Part shown: piece after piece, positions 1 to 7,900 of the stretch
Layout: every line of letters begins with the position of its first letter
Position numbering within the stretch: the first letter of the stretch is position 1
Assembly (NCBI GenBank): GCA_023139225.1
Contig: JAGLNZ010000105.1
Location: 1 to 11,958, forward strand
Length of the DNA: 11,958 nucleotides
Reading direction: 5' to 3'
From: Desulfobacula sp.
Lineage (GTDB): Bacteria; Desulfobacterota; Desulfobacteria; Desulfobacterales; Desulfobacteraceae
Program-made: the position numbers and the translations under genes
The notes under the pieces: model-generated
The model's database searches: none
The model's input: the letters and a program-made list of their open reading frames with translations, nothing else
What the model was told of the DNA's origin: nothing

Positions 1-363
1 GACCGTATCAGACTGACAAGGGAAGGTATTGAGGAGAACGATATAAAAAAACGAGGGGAAAACTTAAGCAAAGCCATTGCAATCATTTCCGAACTTAACT
101 CATCGGTTGATGCCACAATGGATGATGAAAGCACCCTGTTTTTAAGAGGGCTTTACACAGCCATTCTTGCTGAACTTCCCAAAGTATCCATAAATAATGA
201 CAAAAAAATTCTTCGACGTACCCACGTATACATCTCAAAGCTTAAGGAGATATGGGAGAATGATGTCATGGGGAAAGGCCTCCAAAATAAAAAAAAAGGA
301 ACCTTTTCAAAAAATTACAAAGATGATAGCGGTAAAACTGCCTTTCATTCAATCTCTGTTTGA
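1..363 (+). CDS. fliS: Flagellin export chaperone FliS, 5'-truncated by the window edge
   Basis: FliS is a small cytoplasmic helical chaperone that binds the C-terminal end of newly made flagellin, prevents premature polymerisation and delivers it to the flagellar export gate. The reading frame is open from base 1 and ends in TGA at 361-363, giving 120 visible residues. The visible start (DRIRLTREGIEENDIKKRGE) aligns with the family's second helix, so roughly 25-35 residues are missing upstream. The central segment with SKAIAIISELNSS, and later LYTAILAEL and HVYISKLKEIW, follow the usual FliS helix pattern, and the tail is basic and probably disordered. The first visible ATG (118) lies in the middle of the conserved domain and is not the start. 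It is followed after 24 bp by a FliT/FlgN-like gene and then flaG, a classic filament-assembly operon; fliD and flagellin genes would be expected upstream. The family call is confident from pattern, although the truncated N-terminus could not be inspected. Confidence 0.87.
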   Translation, partial: DRIRLTREGIEENDIKKRGENLSKAIAIISELNSSVDATMDDESTLFLRGLYTAILAELPKVSINNDKKILRRTHVYISKLKEIWENDVMGKGLQNKKKGTFSKNYKDDSGKTAFHSISV

Positions 364-387
364 CAAATAGAAATAAGGGATTTAAAT

Positions 388-786
388 ATGAAAAAAGAAT
401 TTCAAAAAATTAGAGAGACCTTAAGCAGATTGGATAAGATTCAGACAAGCCACATAGAATCCTTTGACACTGATCTTATGCCTGATCTTGAACGTCAGCT
501 TATTGAAAGAAAGGAAGAATTCAGCAAATTAAAGAAAAGCGTCAGCAGATTTATTACCAATACAGAGCTTAATAGTGATACTGACACAGAATCAATAATT
601 GTTTTTATCGAACGAATTAATACACTTTTGGGCCAGAACAAGGTGCTTGAAGCAAAAGTAAAGGCCCACAGAGAAGGTCTCCGGGAAAGTATGAAAAAAA
701 TATCAAGAGGAAAGCAAGTCATTGGCTCCTATGGTTCACCTTTCTCTGTCTCAAATAGACCGCGGGCTATAAATTTGACAAACTAA
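388..786 (+). CDS. Small coiled-coil flagellar protein, FliT/FlgN-like
   Basis: This 132-residue, highly charged, helical protein has no signal peptide or membrane segment. Residues about 1-115 look like long amphipathic helices with coiled-coil character (for example LEAKVKAHREGLRESMKKIS). The C-terminal tail from about residue 107 is rich in glycine, serine and proline and ends in a short motif, GSYGSP followed by RPRAINLTN. I read the overall architecture as a FliT- or FlgN-type export chaperone or other accessory factor of the flagellar secretion system, because it sits between fliS and flaG where fliT is often found. The start ATG is supported by AAGGGA at 375-380, about 7 nt upstream. 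It lies 24 bp after fliS and 11 bp before flaG, so it is almost certainly cotranscribed with them. The substrate cannot be told from sequence; FliD is the usual FliT client. The family call is inference, while the gene itself is secure. Confidence 0.6.
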   Translation: MKKEFQKIRETLSRLDKIQTSHIESFDTDLMPDLERQLIERKEEFSKLKKSVSRFITNTELNSDTDTESIIVFIERINTLLGQNKVLEAKVKAHREGLRESMKKISRGKQVIGSYGSPFSVSNRPRAINLTN

Positions 787-797
787 AAGGGGGTTAC

Positions 798-1178
798 ATG
801 AATATCGACACGATCAACACAGCAGTGAGAGACACTGCACCGGTTGAAAAAACAATAATTTCACCTGCACCATCCAAAGTTGATACTGCTGATAATATTC
901 AAAACAGGCAAGCAGCGGAAAAGACCAAAGAAGAGCAGAGCAGAATATTGTCTGCAAAAGAGACAAAAGAGTTGACAAACGAAATGAATGATCTCATGGA
1001 TGATCTTCAGACCAGTTTAGGATTTTCCATACGTGAAGAGCTTAATCATCAGATCGTCGTGGAAATAAAAAACCGAGAGACCAATGAACTGATTAAACAA
1101 ATTCCGTCTGAAGAACTGCTTACCATCAAGGAAAAAATGGAAGAGTTCACCGGTCTTATTTTTGACCAGAGCGTTTAA
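798..1178 (+). CDS. flaG: FlaG family flagellar protein
   Basis: This is a 126-residue protein whose C-terminal half (about residues 60-126) matches the FlaG pattern: NEMNDLMDDLQTSLGFSIRE, then the strand segment QIVVEIKNRETNELIKQIP, then EELLTIKEKMEEFTGLIFDQ. The N-terminal 55 residues are polar and low in complexity and probably disordered. In other bacteria loss of FlaG changes filament length, but the biochemical mechanism is not well defined. The start is supported by a strong AAGGGGG Shine-Dalgarno at 787-793, four bases before the ATG and directly after the preceding stop. It is the last gene of the plus-strand group and converges on fliW with only 13 bp between stop codons, so the two transcripts may overlap. 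The cell location of FlaG is probably cytoplasmic or export-associated, which is inference. Confidence 0.87.
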   Translation: MNIDTINTAVRDTAPVEKTIISPAPSKVDTADNIQNRQAAEKTKEEQSRILSAKETKELTNEMNDLMDDLQTSLGFSIREELNHQIVVEIKNRETNELIKQIPSEELLTIKEKMEEFTGLIFDQSV

Positions 1179-1191
1179 TAACTTATCATAG

Positions 1192-1629
1192 TTAGGAAGA
1201 CTCTAAAATATTGTATTGGCAGGAATAGGCGGGATCAGAAATAACCACCTGAACAGCTTCATTGTTTTTTGAATTAATAACCAGCGGCCCCATAAGATTT
1301 GCAGTAATTTTTTTGTTTTCCTTTTCTCCGATTATATTCACGACCACATAAATTAACAGGTCTCCCTCTTTCATATCAGTCCAGTTCATGTCACTGATAA
1401 ATTTCTTTAGGCCAAGCCGGTAATCAGGCTTAAACACCAAGGGATCCATTATTACCAGGGCAAGATTAGGTTCTTCTAAGGATTGAAACCAACAAAATGG
1501 TGCTGTTTTTGGATCTTCAAGAAGCACAAAACGTTCAAATCCCGAAAAACCCGGCAATCCTTCCGGCATGGTTAATATTTTTTTCTCATCAATAGTTATT
1601 TCACCAAATTTTCTGGTATTTATTTTCAA
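1192..1629 (-). CDS. fliW: Flagellar assembly factor FliW (CsrA antagonist), TTG start
   Basis: FliW is a small cytoplasmic protein that binds flagellin or CsrA in a mutually exclusive way. When flagellin is exported, free FliW sequesters CsrA and relieves translational repression (established in Bacillus subtilis). The 145-residue product has the family landmarks: an N-terminal FGEITIDEKKILTMPEGLPG, then GFERFVLLED, PFCWFQSLEEPNLALVIMDP, KPDYRLGL, and a C-terminal TANLMGPLVIN with QVV. The length is typical. The start is TTG at 1629-1627. No in-frame ATG precedes it before a stop codon, while a perfect AAGGAG (1638-1643) stands 8 nt upstream. The next in-frame ATG is at residue 21, inside the conserved domain. 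The TTG overlaps the csrA stop (TTGA, 1626-1629), which implies translational coupling. It is the last gene of the minus-strand run and converges on flaG. Confidence 0.93.
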   Translation of the reverse strand: MKINTRKFGEITIDEKKILTMPEGLPGFSGFERFVLLEDPKTAPFCWFQSLEEPNLALVIMDPLVFKPDYRLGLKKFISDMNWTDMKEGDLLIYVVVNIIGEKENKKITANLMGPLVINSKNNEAVQVVISDPAYSCQYNILESS

Positions 1630-1877
1630 TCTTTTGACTCCTTGGAAAATCTTTTCTTAATAAGCCGAGCTGCGTCTGCAATATCTGTCATTTTTTTGGC
1701 GGCGGATTCAATATTTTCTTTCTGTATTTGTTCAAAGATCTCCATTCTAAGAATAGTGATCTCCTTTGGTGCATCAATCCCTATTTTTACGTTGCTGCCT
1801 TCAATCCCAAGAATACTGACAACTATGTTGTCACCTATCTTGATCTTTTCCTCTGCCCTTCGGGTCAGGACAAGCAT
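1626..1877 (-). CDS. csrA: Carbon storage regulator CsrA, slightly long form
   Basis: CsrA is a homodimeric RNA-binding protein that recognises GGA motifs, usually near ribosome binding sites, and represses translation; in flagellated bacteria with FliW its key target is often the flagellin mRNA. The 83-residue product keeps the RNA-contact features: LTRR at residues 4-7, the GIDAPKEI segment at 33-40, and Arg44 in ILRMEIFEQI. Asn55, which I recall as important for FliW binding in Bacillus subtilis CsrA, is present. Family members are mostly 60-75 residues; here there is a helical tail (about residues 53-83, ending IKKRFSKESKD) that is a little longer. The ATG lies 15 nt after the flgL stop and the Shine-Dalgarno (AAAAGGAT, 1887-1894) overlaps that stop, so translation is probably coupled to flgL. 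That same stretch could be a CsrA autoregulatory site. The adjacent, overlapping fliW confirms the flagellar role. Confidence 0.95.
   Translation of the reverse strand: MLVLTRRAEEKIKIGDNIVVSILGIEGSNVKIGIDAPKEITILRMEIFEQIQKENIESAAKKMTDIADAARLIKKRFSKESKD
1638..1643 (-). promoter_or_regulatory. Shine-Dalgarno of fliW
   Basis: A perfect AAGGAG on the minus strand lies inside the last codons of csrA, 8 nt ahead of the TTG codon. It decides the fliW start, because no ATG is available in a suitable position. Ribosomes finishing csrA would be placed to reinitiate here. Confidence 0.8.
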
Positions 1878-1879
1878 AT

Positions 1880-1904
1880 GATTTCTATCCTTTTATAAAT
1901 AATC
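1880..1904 (-). promoter_or_regulatory. Candidate CsrA-binding site and weak hairpin at the csrA start
   Basis: On the minus strand the csrA Shine-Dalgarno region reads ATAAAAGGATAG (1896-1885). This matches 9 of 12 positions of the CsrA/RsmA consensus RUACARGGAUGU, including the core AGGAU. By eye the flanks can pair as an AU-rich stem (1904-1896 with 1887-1880, one bulge, one G-U) that puts GGA in the loop. This would suit negative autoregulation of csrA. The stem is weak, and an AT-rich Shine-Dalgarno resembles the consensus partly by chance. Confidence 0.35.
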
Positions 1905-4900
1905 AACAAGGCTGATATTCATTATTTTTGAAGTGGCAGCCAAAGCTGCCTTATAAGCTGTTTCTATATTCTGAAGCTTCATGATCGACTCAATAATGTC
2001 GGCATCCTCTATCATTGACCTTCGCGCTGTAAGACTCAAACTGACCTGACTGGTTATTGTTTCTCTTACTTCAAGCCGACTGTATTTCATACCAATATCC
2101 ACTATTCTTGACGTCATTTTATCAAAATTTGTTTCAAATCTTCCTATTGTACGTTCAATACCATCAGTATCATTCTCTGACAAGTATTGTTTCAAATCGA
2201 GCAATGTATTAAAAATACCCCATTCCACATTCCTGGTACTTGTTAAAGGTGTTTGTACATCATCGGAAAGCGCATCAAAACCAAGGATCGATCCGACACC
2301 CTCACCTGACCCTCCCATGGCGACAGGAGCATTATCTCCTGTTTGCCATTGAAGATGAAATTCATCAAGCTTTGTTCCATTTTCCTTAATGGTAAATTTT
2401 TGGGTATAATCATCCCAGGTTATAGTATAATTAATTGCATGACCATTATTATGGGATTCAGCCTCCATGGCTTTTTCCACTTCTCTTGCTAGTTCCGCAT
2501 GGCTGTTATAGGTCTTTTGCGCAACTAAAGCTGTCAGCTTATCAGATATTTTACCCGGATTGTCCGTGGTGATCTCTACAAAATCAATCTTATTGTTTGT
2601 TGCATTAATGGTGATATTCACAATTTGTTCATCACTTATGGAAAACCTGACTTTATCATCACTCGTATTTGCAAAACCAAGTACATCAGCAGCATTTGTT
2701 GAAGGATTTTCACCACTGTACCATAGCAGACTGAATGAAGCTATATCCGCAGTTCCACCTTCTTTAAAAACAAACTCATCTTCAACATCATCATAGGAAA
2801 CTGCATAATCCACAGAGTTCCATGATGCCGCTCTCATTTCGGTTTGAATCAGAGCGGCCAATTGAGTCTTGCTGGTATACTCTCCTTCAGGAATCTCTAT
2901 ACTTGCTGTTACTATATTGCCATCTGCATCTGTCTCTGAAAAATCTATCCAGTTGTTTGTTTTATCAAAGGTCATAACTACCGGGTCGACTGAGCTGCTA
3001 TAGGACAGGTGCCGGTCATAATCCACACCGGGATCAAATCCCAGAGACTTTGCAAGGTAATCACTGGATGCTCCCCCGCTGTTCCAGAGCAACCGTAATT
3101 CAGATATATTTCCGCTAATATCCTGTATGGTAAATTCATTGGTTCCTGCATTATAAGTGACAGAGTAGTCTGCAACAGGAACGTTAGCTGATGCAGCGTC
3201 CAATGCGAACTCAATCGCTGCGGCAAAGCTTGTTGCATTACGATAAGTTCCTGTTGCAACAATAGCTGTCAAAGCGGCACCAGATGTTCCCAAAAGATCA
3301 ATTTCCTGAAAGTTAAAGCTGTTGTTTGAACTGTCCAAAATAATTGTTCTGTCCAGAGCAACATCACTTGCCGGATATATTGTTGAATCATCCACGGGAT
3401 GAAAGCCCAGAGTAGACGCAGCATTGCTGGCATTCCATTGAAGATGAAACTCATCTAAATCCGTGCCGGATTCACGTATTTGAAACCGACTGGTTTTAGG
3501 ATCGTAGGACACATCATAATCTATGTTGTTGGGGCCGGCTAAACTTGCCGCCTCCATTTTAGTTTCAATGCTTTGGGCAAGGTTATCCATGTCCACATAG
3601 GTAATATTAGCGCCTGTCGTATTAAGATCGATGGCCAATGGTGTGGCACCACCTGTTGAATTAACTTCCTGAAAAACGATTACATCATTTGTGCCATCGA
3701 TTATAACAAGTTCAGTTATATATTGGGCCTGGTTGTCAGACACGGGCGGTGCCTGGATCAAATTATTTTCATTAAACCCTATTTCATGACCGGTACTCAG
3801 ATCCCCTTTGGCCTTAATGATCTCAAATTCAATAAAATCTCCTTTATTGTTAACAGGAGCATCAAGCTTTATAGTGATATCTGCTGTACCGGATTCATTA
3901 AGATCAATATTGATGGTATCTGCTGTACCTGGAATGGTTGACGGAATAATGATATACCCCGGATTATTTACAACCTTCCAGGTATCATTCTCCTGCCACA
4001 CAAGCTTGAATGGTTCTGTTCCGGGAGGTTCGGGTGTTCCTATGGTCAAAGCACTGTTATTGACACTTATATTAATATCATTTGGATCGATTGAGTTGCT
4101 TGCCGCAATATTATTAATATAGGCTTCTCCCCCGGTATCCCACATAAATTCTGTCTTCAGATACCCGTTAAAAGAACCGTCCTCCCGGATGGAATACCTC
4201 TTTTCTGCACTGTCATACTCGACAATATAGGTTACACCATACCCGCCACTCAAGGAGGTCTCATTCAATGCATTCCTTACTGCAGTCTCAAGATTTTCCG
4301 TATTGTATAATCCGTCGGGAACGGTAGCTGTCAGTATTATCTCGGATGCAGACCCGTGACCGTTATCTTCCTTAAACACAATTTTGTTATTGGTTGAATT
4401 AATCTCAATTTCCTGATCCCAGAAGGTTTCTTTTCCATCCCTTCCCACCTGTACGCCTGAATTTTTATCTGTCCGAATTTCAAAAGGGATATCATTCCCC
4501 CTGTAAAGAACTTGTTGGGGTTCATCAGTATCAAATTCCAGGGGGATGATATTGGTATCTGTTCCACCGAATATATAATTCCCGTTAACCTGGGTGTTGC
4601 CAAGGGATACGATTTGCTCAATGATACTGTTGATCCTTTCAATGGCATTATTACGCTCATCAGCTGTTGTGGAATCATTGGCAAGACGCAAGATATCCGA
4701 TTTGGCATCCAGAATCAAATTATTAACATTGTCAAGGGCGCTTTCAGATCCTTCAAGCCAGGACTTTCCCATAATCACGTTCTGTTCAATCTGCTCAAGA
4801 TTCCCAATAGAATTTTTAAGTGTAAGAACCTGGCTTAATCCCAGAGGGTCATCTGATATCTCATTGATTTGTTTCTGGGTACTGACAACTTCATTCGCAT

Positions 4901-4973
4901 CCTGTAAACTGCTGGTAAGATTACCCAGTCTGTAAGTGGAATTGACATACATAGAAATATTAGGAACCCGCAT
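1893..4973 (-). CDS. flgL: Hook-filament junction protein FlgL, oversized with internal repeats
   Basis: FlgL (HAP3) is exported through the flagellar type III apparatus and forms the outer layer of the hook-filament junction. The flagellin-like ends are clear. Residues about 1-140 (MRVPNISMYVNSTYRLGN, then QINEISDDPLGLSQVL, ending NGNYIFGGTDT) form the N-terminal D0/D1 coils. Residues about 915-1026 (LDLKQYL, RIVDIGMKYSRLEVRE, DADIIESIMKLQNIETAYKA, ending MNISLVDYL) form the C-terminal coil. Between them is a roughly 770-residue insertion with five diverged copies of a 110-residue unit and one different beta-rich segment at about 298-418. Typical FlgL proteins are about 300-450 residues; this has 1026. 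The start is supported by AGGAGA at 4982-4987, 8 nt upstream, and flgK ends 15 bp before the ATG. csrA follows after 15 bp. No frameshift is seen and the frame is open throughout. Confidence 0.95.
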   Translation of the reverse strand: MRVPNISMYVNSTYRLGNLTSSLQDANEVVSTQKQINEISDDPLGLSQVLTLKNSIGNLEQIEQNVIMGKSWLEGSESALDNVNNLILDAKSDILRLANDSTTADERNNAIERINSIIEQIVSLGNTQVNGNYIFGGTDTNIIPLEFDTDEPQQVLYRGNDIPFEIRTDKNSGVQVGRDGKETFWDQEIEINSTNNKIVFKEDNGHGSASEIILTATVPDGLYNTENLETAVRNALNETSLSGGYGVTYIVEYDSAEKRYSIREDGSFNGYLKTEFMWDTGGEAYINNIAASNSIDPNDINISVNNSALTIGTPEPPGTEPFKLVWQENDTWKVVNNPGYIIIPSTIPGTADTINIDLNESGTADITIKLDAPVNNKGDFIEFEIIKAKGDLSTGHEIGFNENNLIQAPPVSDNQAQYITELVIIDGTNDVIVFQEVNSTGGATPLAIDLNTTGANITYVDMDNLAQSIETKMEAASLAGPNNIDYDVSYDPKTSRFQIRESGTDLDEFHLQWNASNAASTLGFHPVDDSTIYPASDVALDRTIILDSSNNSFNFQEIDLLGTSGAALTAIVATGTYRNATSFAAAIEFALDAASANVPVADYSVTYNAGTNEFTIQDISGNISELRLLWNSGGASSDYLAKSLGFDPGVDYDRHLSYSSSVDPVVMTFDKTNNWIDFSETDADGNIVTASIEIPEGEYTSKTQLAALIQTEMRAASWNSVDYAVSYDDVEDEFVFKEGGTADIASFSLLWYSGENPSTNAADVLGFANTSDDKVRFSISDEQIVNITINATNNKIDFVEITTDNPGKISDKLTALVAQKTYNSHAELAREVEKAMEAESHNNGHAINYTITWDDYTQKFTIKENGTKLDEFHLQWQTGDNAPVAMGGSGEGVGSILGFDALSDDVQTPLTSTRNVEWGIFNTLLDLKQYLSENDTDGIERTIGRFETNFDKMTSRIVDIGMKYSRLEVRETITSQVSLSLTARRSMIEDADIIESIMKLQNIETAYKAALAATSKIMNISLVDYL
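2265..4415 (-). repeat. Five diverged 110-residue repeats encoded within flgL
   Basis: The units lie at about 4083-4415 (residues 187-297), 3384-3719 (419-530), 3024-3356 (540-650), 2658-2984 (664-772) and 2265-2624 (784-903). Each begins with a strand such as INSTNNKIVFKE or INATNNKIDFVE. A GxY/TY turn and a helix with E..L..A..A follow (LAQSIETKMEAAS, LAALIQTEMRAAS, LAREVEKAMEAES). Then comes Y.V.YD..T..F.I, and units 2-5 close with L.W and LGF. Units 2 and 5 share EFHLQW and a 15-nt identical stretch at DNA level (2346-2360 and 3435-3449). Unit 1 is the most diverged at its end. This resembles beta-rich decoration domains in other flagellar hook and phage structural proteins; the function is unknown. 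Confidence 0.85.
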
Positions 4974-4988
4974 TTAAATTTTCTCCTG

Positions 4989-7900
4989 CTATCGAACAGA
5001 AATAAGGGTAGTCAGCATCTCGTCAGCTATTGTCAGCAGCTTGGAAGCTGCTGAAAAAGCATGCTGAAACCGAATCAATTTTATCATTTCCTCATCAAGA
5101 GAAACTGCTGAAACTGAATCCCTCTGTCCGGTTATGTTATTTACCATTATATCGGCAAATTCTTTTGAACTTTTAATACTTCTTGATTTTATACCCATGG
5201 AACTGATCATCTGGTTATAATAATTATCAAGCGTAGCACTTGTTGTGCTTGACTGAGCTTCACTCCCCCTATGGTATGTCCAAAGCTTTAATGTTTTTTC
5301 CTGGAATTGAATGTCTGCCATGGCAAGAGCATTGGTATTGTCTCCCTGGCTTATTCTCCCGGTTTCACTGTCAATGGTTGCTGCTGCAACAAACTTGGTA
5401 TCACTGAGTTTTTCGTTTATCTCCATGGTCATTGAATCATAACCTTTAAAAAAATTATTTATGCCGGCCGCAGCAACAAGGCCGGAAGAAGATGACGCAT
5501 CATCAGAAAAAGCAAAACCGATATCATCTGAACTGTGTTTTGTAAAATCAAGTTCAACATATCCATAGCCTGTGACCCTTTCTGTAAACTCGATCACTAT
5601 ATCAGCCACCCCATCCCCTGAAAAATCCACACCAAAACCGTCATCATCGCCACCTTGTGGTATTAACTGAAGTTTACCGCCGGTAGGATCATTCAAAACA
5701 CCCCAGTATCCTGAAGAAGACCGTTCAAAATGAAGGGATGAGGCTGCAAAATCAATGGCACTCCAGTCACTAACCATTATTGAAGTATTTGCCTCACTAA
5801 ATCCGTTCTCTTCTGAATACTGGATATTTCCTATTGAATAATATGATTCTGATGCTTCAAACTTGAGTCGATTGTCCAATGTAGTCGATGCCTTCATACC
5901 AGCGGCATCCCGGTTAAACTGCTCAGCAAAGGAATCAATGGTCCAGTGCCAGTTTGAAAGGGTCTCTCCTGTCGGCTGTCCGGCACTATTCAATGAAAGA
6001 GGGGCCCCTGTATCACCTGTGGTAACCGTAAATACATCATCACTGAAGAATGTACCGTCATAAAATTTCAGATTCATACCGTCCACAATGATCTCTACAG
6101 GCGCCTGGGGAGTATAAGGCGGGTCATGGCCTTCAATTGTAAACATACCTGTTTTAACGCTGTTAGACCACTCAATCACAAGCGGTTCTTCACCGGTATC
6201 CGGCAGATGCCCCACCTTGCCACCTGAAACAACTTTAAACTGGTAAATCTCATTGATACTGTTTGCACTGCCGGTGATTCTAAAATTCAAAGGGTCCGGA
6301 CGCCCGGATGTATCCGTATTCACAGTCAATGTATTTCCCGCCACAAGGCTACCCTTTGAAATATCGAATGTCATTGTCGTAACACCATATTCCTGAATAG
6401 CCACCTCGCCTCCATCCTCAACGGTTACAAACCCGGATGAACCGGTTCTGATGCCGTCTTCATCAAGTCTTTCCCACATGATGATACCGTCATCATCATA
6501 AAGTGTAGATGTTGAAAAATTCCTGTAAGACATTACGGGGTCTGCATCAAGAAGGTCATTTTCCGGCTGATTAGATCCGATTCCGGTTCCGGTTTTCACT
6601 CTCAACTGTGCATTATTGTCCAATAAATCACTAAAATTGGTAAATTTAATGGGATCATCTAAATTGCTGTCTTTAATAATTGAAACAGAACTTGCTGTCC
6701 TGATAACTTCATAATTCTGATCTATTCCCGCACCGATTAGACCGGCATTAATCTGTGCCTCAAAATACTGAGCCAAATCAATGTCTGTGGTTCCCCCTGC
6801 TGCTGTGGGCAAAATAGTGATCAGGGCATTATCCAGATTAAAGGTTATGGTTTCACCGGCTGCCGTTGAAAAACCAGAGAATCCTCCCTCACCGCCAAGT
6901 GTCATAATTGAACTACCCGTCTTTGCGCTGATGCTGTCGAAAAGTCCCCCGGACCCGGCTCCGGAAACAGTTGAATGTATTGAAATACCAGGATCGACCG
7001 TGGCTGTTACCGTACCGGTTATTACTCCAGACTTATTTCCGCCGACAAATGAATCTTCCCGGATGGTGACAGCGGTTCCATTGCCGGAAAACACAATGGT
7101 GTCTGTATCAACTATAATTGTATTTGCAAGGACTGAATCTGCTCCATTAAATGTTAAAGTGGGGTCACCCGGTATATTGGTGCCTGGCAGGTCGGTTATT
7201 AAGATAGTCGGATTGGCAGCGATATTACTGACGTTATTTAAAGTAACACCAGCGCCGTCACTGGTTCTGATAACAACCGAATTTGTGGATAAATCATTTT
7301 CAACGGTAAACGGTTGACCCTGAAGTGCAAGATCAACAGCATTATAGAAAGTTAAAGCCATAGCAATACTATCACTGGTGTCCACGCCTGTCAGATCCAC
7401 AGAGACTTGTATGCCGTTGACGTCAAAAGAAAGACTATCTCCCGGATTAAAACCTGAAAAAGAAGAAAGGCTGATTCCTGCATTGTCCTGTACTTCAAAA
7501 TCCTGAACACCCAGGGTTCTCCCTGAACTGCTTGTAATGCTGAGACCGCTTGCAAAAAGATCGTTATCTTCGTTGATAATATTAACCGTTTCTACGGCAG
7601 ACAAAAGAGACTCCTCGAATTGTTCCTGTAAAGACCCGGCCTCTGAATCCCTGATAAAGCTTTGCTGTTGAATAATTCCATCTACATACAAAGAAAACCT
7701 GATTTCATCACCGTCCTGGGCATTTGCTATGCCGCTGATATCAAAAGAAACACTGTTTTCTGAAGCATAGGCGTCAATGCCTTCAACCCCGTTCAATGCT
7801 TGGGCAATGGAAGCGGCAGAACGTTTTGCATCTCCTCCCACATCTTTTACTTCAATTTTACTTGTACCGGCGGGGCCGCCATAAATAGTCAGGGTCTGCT

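Noticed and set aside
118..363. fliS starting at ATG 118
   Set aside because: The frame is open to base 1 and the upstream residues match FliS helices, so the gene starts before the window.
1148..1172. GGTC-8-GACC hairpin inside the end of flaG
   Set aside because: Four base pairs only, lies within coding sequence, and has no proper T-run after it.
1179..1194. Inverted repeat TAACT-6-AGTTA in the 13-bp flaG/fliW junction
   Set aside because: A 5-bp AT-rich stem with no following T-run on either strand; too weak to call a bidirectional terminator, although its position between convergent genes is suggestive.
2978..3454. Two minus-strand frames of 94 and 61 residues inside flgL
   Set aside because: They overlap the flgL coding sequence in another frame. 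The repeat pattern is preserved in the FlgL frame, so these are not a frameshifted gene.
6781..7317. 178-residue open frame opposite flgK
   Set aside because: It lies entirely antisense to the clearly coding flgK, has a proline/valine-rich composition typical of an antisense shadow, and resembles no known protein.
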